Source of the DNA: Deltaproteobacteria bacterium
GTDB taxonomy: Bacteria > Bdellovibrionota > FAC87 > UBA2466
NCBI GenBank assembly: GCA_900299195.1
Contig: OMIX01000024.1
Coordinates: 1 to 55,130 of the forward strand
Direction of reading: 5' to 3'
DNA: 55,130 nucleotides
The notes under the pieces are model-generated. The model searched no databases and was not told the DNA's origin. It saw nothing but the letters and a program-made list of their open reading frames with translations. A program made the position numbers and the translations under genes. Of the stretch, positions 51,508 to 55,130 are shown one piece after another; within the stretch, counting starts at the first letter, position 1; each line of letters starts with the position of its first letter.

Positions 51508-51618
51508 CTAAAAACAACCCCCAATCACTCCGCTGTGACTAGGAAAGCAATAATGGGACCACCTGAAAGAGTGACAATTAAGGGAAAACTGTCAATTTCT
51601 TGTTTAAGCCGAGATTTT

Positions 51619-52368
51619 TTAAAATTTGAAAGCTGCCGTTGCAGTCACAAAGTGAAACCATGCAAAAGTGTAAACTTTCGAGTTATCTGCCCCTCCCTCA
51701 AGAGTTCGATACCCTACCCCAAACTCCCAGTCAGGATGAAACAGATACCAAATGGACAAAGCAACGTCTTCGGCTCGTCCCTGAGGGGCTGCTAAAGCAT
51801 CCATGTCAAATTCCAATCGCCAAACAGGAGAAATCCAATAATTAGCGTTAAAATGAAGCAAAGGAACAAAACCCAGATTGGAATATTCTCGACTGATCGA
51901 GTTTTGCTTTAAAGCCACCAAAGCATTTCTCAATTTGGCGGTAAATCCCACGGTTAGAGTCCAAAATTCATTGTCAAAAAACCGGTAACGGTAAGTTAAA
52001 CGATAAGAATGGAAACGATATTTACCTTGAATAGGTTGCCCGGCTTCAAAGGTTTCACCATCGAACAAAATATTTTCTGAAAAAGTTTGAGTCCCCTCAG
52101 TTTGAAAAGGGAATACCAGAGCCCGTAAACTGTGATTAGAATTAAATCGATAGGAAAAATAAAATCTAGGCGCCCACTGGGCACCACTGGAAAACCTAGC
52201 AAAATCTAACCGGGTTCCAGAAGTTGAATTGGGTATCTGATTTCGATTGTAATCCTGCCAAGCCAAGGCCCCCTCGAAATCTAAGCGAAAAAGTTGTGAG
52301 CGATCTGGAACGGATTCCGCCCCCCAAATCCGAATCGAAAATACAAAAATTAAAAATATTTTTTTCAT
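51619..52368 (-). CDS. Outer-membrane beta-barrel-like protein
   Basis: 249 residues with a signal peptide (KKIFLIFVFSIRIWGAES). Strands of alternating pattern run through the protein: FDFEGALAWQDYNR-type, RFYFSYRFNSNHSLRALVFPF, RFHSYRLTYRYRFFDNEFWTLTVGF, WRLEFDMDALAAPQG, WEFGVGYRTLEGGADN; the last residue is Phe (AAFKF), the usual end for BamA-recognised barrels. Its ATG begins a few bases after a strong terminator, and no RBS is visible. Confidence 0.8.
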   Translation of the reverse strand: MKKIFLIFVFSIRIWGAESVPDRSQLFRLDFEGALAWQDYNRNQIPNSTSGTRLDFARFSSGAQWAPRFYFSYRFNSNHSLRALVFPFQTEGTQTFSENILFDGETFEAGQPIQGKYRFHSYRLTYRYRFFDNEFWTLTVGFTAKLRNALVALKQNSISREYSNLGFVPLLHFNANYWISPVWRLEFDMDALAAPQGRAEDVALSIWYLFHPDWEFGVGYRTLEGGADNSKVYTFAWFHFVTATAAFKF

Positions 52369-52370
52369 AG

Positions 52371-52402
52371 CAAAAAAAAAGGATGCTCTTTCCAGAGCAT
52401 CC
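52371..52402 (-). terminator. Rho-independent terminator after the DUF3015 gene
   Basis: Minus strand: GGATGCTCT-GGAA-AGAGCATCC stem-loop (52402-52381) followed by nine T. The U-tract ends 3 nt before the next ATG (52368). Because the plus strand also has T5 after the stem, it could act in both directions. Confidence 0.85.
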
Positions 52403-52422
52403 TTTTTCCGATCCTATTTCTA

Positions 52423-52920
52423 TCAAACCCCGCAAGAAGCTGATAATGAGGCATCTTGCTTAATCTGAGCTTTCACGTTTTGGTACATTTCAACAGCGGT
52501 TCCGCTTTCACGAACAATCTGTTCGTAGTGATTTTGAGCCATTTGTCCAAACGCTTCAACATTTTTACAACCAAGCGCATGAGCGAACCCAGCTACATAT
52601 TCTCCCTGACCCCGAGCCATCTCAATGGCCAAGTTTTCCTGATTAGCCATGGCAAAGGTGACTCCAGCTTCTTCGTTTTTGGCAAAACTGTGTTTGTCAC
52701 AGCCTAAAGTTCCAAATGTCATTCCAAAAGAGGGAGGAACAAAAGCGTTTGTAGTTCCACGAGTCGTGGTCGCCAAAAAACTTTTCTTTTGAGTGATCTG
52801 CCAACCCAAGCCGCAACTATCAGTACCCACATCATTCATTCCTGTTGGACTTTTTGCACCCCACAAAACCGAGGGCATTAACACCACTAACGATAAAACT
52901 AACGCCAAGCTTGCTTTCAT
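52423..52920 (-). CDS. DUF3015-family secreted protein
   Basis: 165 residues, AAAGG before the ATG, signal peptide ending SVLWGAKS. Matches DUF3015: NDVGTDSCGLGWQITQKKSFLATTTRGTTNAF, FGMTFGTLGCDKHSF and ENLAIEMARGQGEYVAGFAHALGC, with Cys at paired positions. DUF3015 is a periplasmic family of Gram-negatives without known function. Own terminator. Confidence 0.92.
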   Translation of the reverse strand: MKASLALVLSLVVLMPSVLWGAKSPTGMNDVGTDSCGLGWQITQKKSFLATTTRGTTNAFVPPSFGMTFGTLGCDKHSFAKNEEAGVTFAMANQENLAIEMARGQGEYVAGFAHALGCKNVEAFGQMAQNHYEQIVRESGTAVEMYQNVKAQIKQDASLSASCGV

Positions 52921-52971
52921 ACGTTTCCTTTCATTAGAGAGTTCATTTTTTTCAGTCAGGATTATAAATCA

Positions 52972-54879
52972 CTAAAAATAATAATTCAAAGCAACTTTAC
53001 CTTCGTAAAAAGACGGAGTCGAAGCACCAGAGACAATGCCTTGAGTTATTAATCTCAGCTCCCAACTTCGCCCCAAAGCTACAGACTGGTTCATTTGAAT
53101 TTCCCAAAATTGCTTGCGTCGATCGGATTGAAAAACATCCCATACCGAATTTACGACCCATTGAATTTTGTAAGGCTCTAGGGGTTTAACGATTGAGCCC
53201 ACTTGCCATTTCGGAAGCACTCGATACCCTAACCTAAAACTATTCCCAATCTCCGTTTGAAAAAATAACAGGCTATAAAACACTGCGGTGTGTTCCCCCA
53301 TACCAAGAGTAGCGCCTGCTCCTAAGTCGAAATGAACCACCTGACAATGGTCGCAGGAAATATCTTTAGGCGAAGACCTTTCTAAATGAAAAGCCCACGA
53401 GGGATATTTCTCAATGTTTTTCAGTGGAGAAAGTGAAGTCAAAGACAAAAAATGAAGATTTTCCAACCTAAAAAAATCACTCTTATTGTAGTAACGTAAA
53501 GTGACACTTGGAAAATCCAATTGAGAAAATGGGGTGTAACCCTGATCGTTATTTAACAAATCATGAAACGCAAACTTAAACTGAACCTCATGAAACATCT
53601 GAGTCTGGAAGTCACCCCATCTCTTATTTTCCAGTCCAGAAGCGAAACTCAGCCGGTAAGTATCATGCGCCAAATCTGGTCTTGATGACTCTGTCACTGG
53701 AAAAACATTCTCTGTATCGGTCTTTGCTATGCCCAAGTGACTTCGTTGAAGTAAAGCTAACCTTAGCAATCGATTATGCTCATCGGAAAGCGAGTTTTCC
53801 TGCTTTTTCTTAAGATACAGTAAGTACTCAGCCACTTGATCAAGAACCTTGGAACTTAAGACCTCTTTGGGTGATAATCGAAAAGAAATGGTGTTCTCAA
53901 ATTGATTCCGCTCGGTTTCATTCAGAAGCGAATAATGTTTCATCATTTTCTTTTGTAGCGAGGGTCGGTATTGGATCGACCTGATAGCCCCTGGAATCTT
54001 CGCTATTTTTTTGATGGTTTCTCCTGGGATCACATAAATCGAAAAATCGGTCAGATTCCAGTCGGGTTTTGCCACTTCAAGGAAGGCCAACAGTTGGTAA
54101 GAACAATTTTCATCTAAGAAATAATAGTTAAAATAGCTATTGGTTTCCACTTCCCAGATATTACGCAACAATCGAAAAGTTTCTTCTTCATTCAAATCAA
54201 GCTCATACTCCCATAAATCACGGCTTTCATTGTTTACATACTCATTAACTTTGGCGTAATAGGGTAATAAGGAAAACTGTCCCCGATATCCTCCTGTAAG
54301 CCCTAAAAACACAAAGGCAAAACCATTTTCATCGTCAGACACTTGTGCCGCATAACTGATGCCCCAATCTAAAAGATCCTGCTGATTAAGGTTTTTGTTT
54401 TTTGAGTTCACTCTTAAAAAAGTATGCCCAAACATCGATCCGGGATTATGGGGATAGGCACTAGAAAAAACTAAGGTTACAGACTCTGGATGAAATCGTT
54501 CTAAATACTCCTTTAACTTTGGACAGGAAACTTCAGGGATTTTGAGATTGAGTTTTTCCTTTAAAAAACGGAACCTTTCCGGAAATGCACATTGAGGGTG
54601 TTGCTTTAACCGCCCTACTTCTCGATTTTCAGTAAAAGCAATTAAATCACTCTTTAACTCTGAGAGAGGATCCCGATGTCCGTGGGGAGAAAAGAAAAAC
54701 TCTCCACCATCTAACCGGCTCCGGTAGTTTCCCCATACATTTTTTTCATAATGAAGGAGCCTTAGCCAATAGGGGGAATAAGCAATTTCGGAAAGGACCA
54801 AGTCCGTCGACCCTGCGACAGAAGCCCCTGTGCTTCGAACCATGAAGAAAAAAAATACTAGCCAATAAATTCGTCTCAC
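52972..54879 (-). CDS. DUF4105 / Lnb-type protein with C-terminal beta-barrel
   Basis: 635 residues; GTG start, signal-like N-terminus (YWLVFFFFMVRSTGASVAGS). The DUF4105 (Lnb_N) domain covers about 120-290: SVTLVFSSAYPHNPGSMFGHTFLRV with the His and FNYYFLDENCSYQLLAFLE with the Cys, as in the lipoprotein N-acyltransferase Lnb. WEYELDLNEEETFRLLRNIWE lies between. The second half is strand-rich and ends SFYEGKVALNYYF, the C-terminal Phe expected of outer-membrane barrels. It may therefore be an outer-membrane relative; substrate unproven. Confidence 0.87.
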   Translation of the reverse strand: MRRIYWLVFFFFMVRSTGASVAGSTDLVLSEIAYSPYWLRLLHYEKNVWGNYRSRLDGGEFFFSPHGHRDPLSELKSDLIAFTENREVGRLKQHPQCAFPERFRFLKEKLNLKIPEVSCPKLKEYLERFHPESVTLVFSSAYPHNPGSMFGHTFLRVNSKNKNLNQQDLLDWGISYAAQVSDDENGFAFVFLGLTGGYRGQFSLLPYYAKVNEYVNNESRDLWEYELDLNEEETFRLLRNIWEVETNSYFNYYFLDENCSYQLLAFLEVAKPDWNLTDFSIYVIPGETIKKIAKIPGAIRSIQYRPSLQKKMMKHYSLLNETERNQFENTISFRLSPKEVLSSKVLDQVAEYLLYLKKKQENSLSDEHNRLLRLALLQRSHLGIAKTDTENVFPVTESSRPDLAHDTYRLSFASGLENKRWGDFQTQMFHEVQFKFAFHDLLNNDQGYTPFSQLDFPSVTLRYYNKSDFFRLENLHFLSLTSLSPLKNIEKYPSWAFHLERSSPKDISCDHCQVVHFDLGAGATLGMGEHTAVFYSLLFFQTEIGNSFRLGYRVLPKWQVGSIVKPLEPYKIQWVVNSVWDVFQSDRRKQFWEIQMNQSVALGRSWELRLITQGIVSGASTPSFYEGKVALNYYF

Positions 54880-54921
54880 TGGCTTGGGATACTAGCTTCT
54901 GATTTTCTATAAGGCAAAAAC

Positions 54922-55130
54922 TTAAGAAGAGGATGCCTTAAGAATTTCTAATGTGGTTGGATGGGACTCAATATGGATTAACGTACCCGCAGATAGCCCT
55001 GTTCTAAGAATTTGCTCTACTTGGTCGAAATTCTTATGTGTTTTGTTTAAATAATAAACCCCAGCATGCGTTTCAAAAAACACCCGATAGCCCTCAGGTT
55101 GTTCCTCTAACTTTCGAACCTTATCTTGAA
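54922..55130 (-). CDS. C-terminal end of a protein (runs off the right edge)
   Basis: The minus-strand frame enters from the edge, giving about 69 codons to a TAA. Readable residues include EGYRVFFETHAGVYYLNKT, NFDQVEQILRTGLSAGTLIHIE and a final TLEILKASSS. Upstream gene content is outside the window. No family recognised; it looks like a real coding tail by codon and residue composition. Confidence 0.6.
   Translation of the reverse strand, partial: QDKVRKLEEQPEGYRVFFETHAGVYYLNKTHKNFDQVEQILRTGLSAGTLIHIESHPTTLEILKASSS

Overview
The window looks like one contiguous piece of a Gram-negative chromosome from the Bdellovibrionota/Oligoflexia side of the old Deltaproteobacteria. This is inferred from gene content, not from a phylogeny: a TIGR02147-type regulator, a DUF3015 protein, a DUF4105/Lnb-type periplasmic protein, a FliL-like protein, a sigma-54 activator and many short secreted proteins or lipoproteins of no known family. 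Housekeeping genes (gltX, pckA, nrdJ, htpX, scpAB, pyk, ftsB-like, mnmH-selD, three tRNAs) run throughout. I see no plasmid, prophage, CRISPR array or rRNA. The only mobile module is a single-domain REP-type (RAYT/Y1) transposase.

Layout. 1-4.05 kb (minus): the N-terminal piece of a possible SprT-like protein, a secreted orphan, then a tightly overlapping operon read right to left: type IV prepilin-like protein, YkgJ cysteine-cluster protein, AlkB-like dioxygenase, Aat, membrane protein. 4.2-12.5 kb (plus): gltX, pckA, a CBS-domain protein and YbaK-like deacylase pair, a beta-barrel-like protein coupled to a beta-propeller lipoprotein, and class II nrdJ, whose 3' end overlaps a convergent sterol-desaturase-family gene. 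13.4-15.6 kb: a three-gene cassette of lipoprotein, TIGR02147 regulator and paralogous lipoprotein, with a good promoter and a 19-nt palindrome in its leader. 15.7-18.5 kb (minus): a signal-peptide-bearing ParB-like/NMNAT-like fusion and rhlE. 18.8-24.2 kb: htpX, scpA-scpB, initiator tRNA-Met, and a DUF1080 gene between two related short repeats. 24.3-28.4 kb: divergent histidine kinase and NtrC-type regulator; the kinase reads straight into a FecR-like plus Ig-like C-terminus.

28.4-30.2 kb: the transposase between near-perfect inverted repeats, then a Cys-rich lipoprotein. 30.2-41.4 kb: a gene-free stretch with two hairpins, a 1001-residue secreted protein with a caspase-like His/Cys signature, mnmH-selD (tRNA selenouridine pathway), a VWA lipoprotein, a chalcone-isomerase-like protein, a 93-bp perfect-armed palindrome, and a secreted methyltransferase-DUF2156 protein apparently split by a one-base frameshift. 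41.6-48.3 kb (minus): tRNA-Pro, a PiT phosphate transporter with its PhoU-like partner, an MSOX-type FAD oxidase, a GHMP kinase, an FtsB-like protein, pyruvate kinase and a FliL-like protein. 48.4-55.1 kb: an OmpA-domain barrel protein, tRNA-Ala, and a minus-strand run of secreted or outer-membrane proteins ending in the DUF4105 protein and a partial gene.

The items most worth following are: the kinase-FecR fusion; the TIGR02147/lipoprotein cassette with its palindrome; the exported ParB-NMNAT fusion; the caspase-like secreted protein; and a 13-base head (GGKRYCRRNYTHC) shared by three otherwise different repeat families, one of which brackets the transposase.
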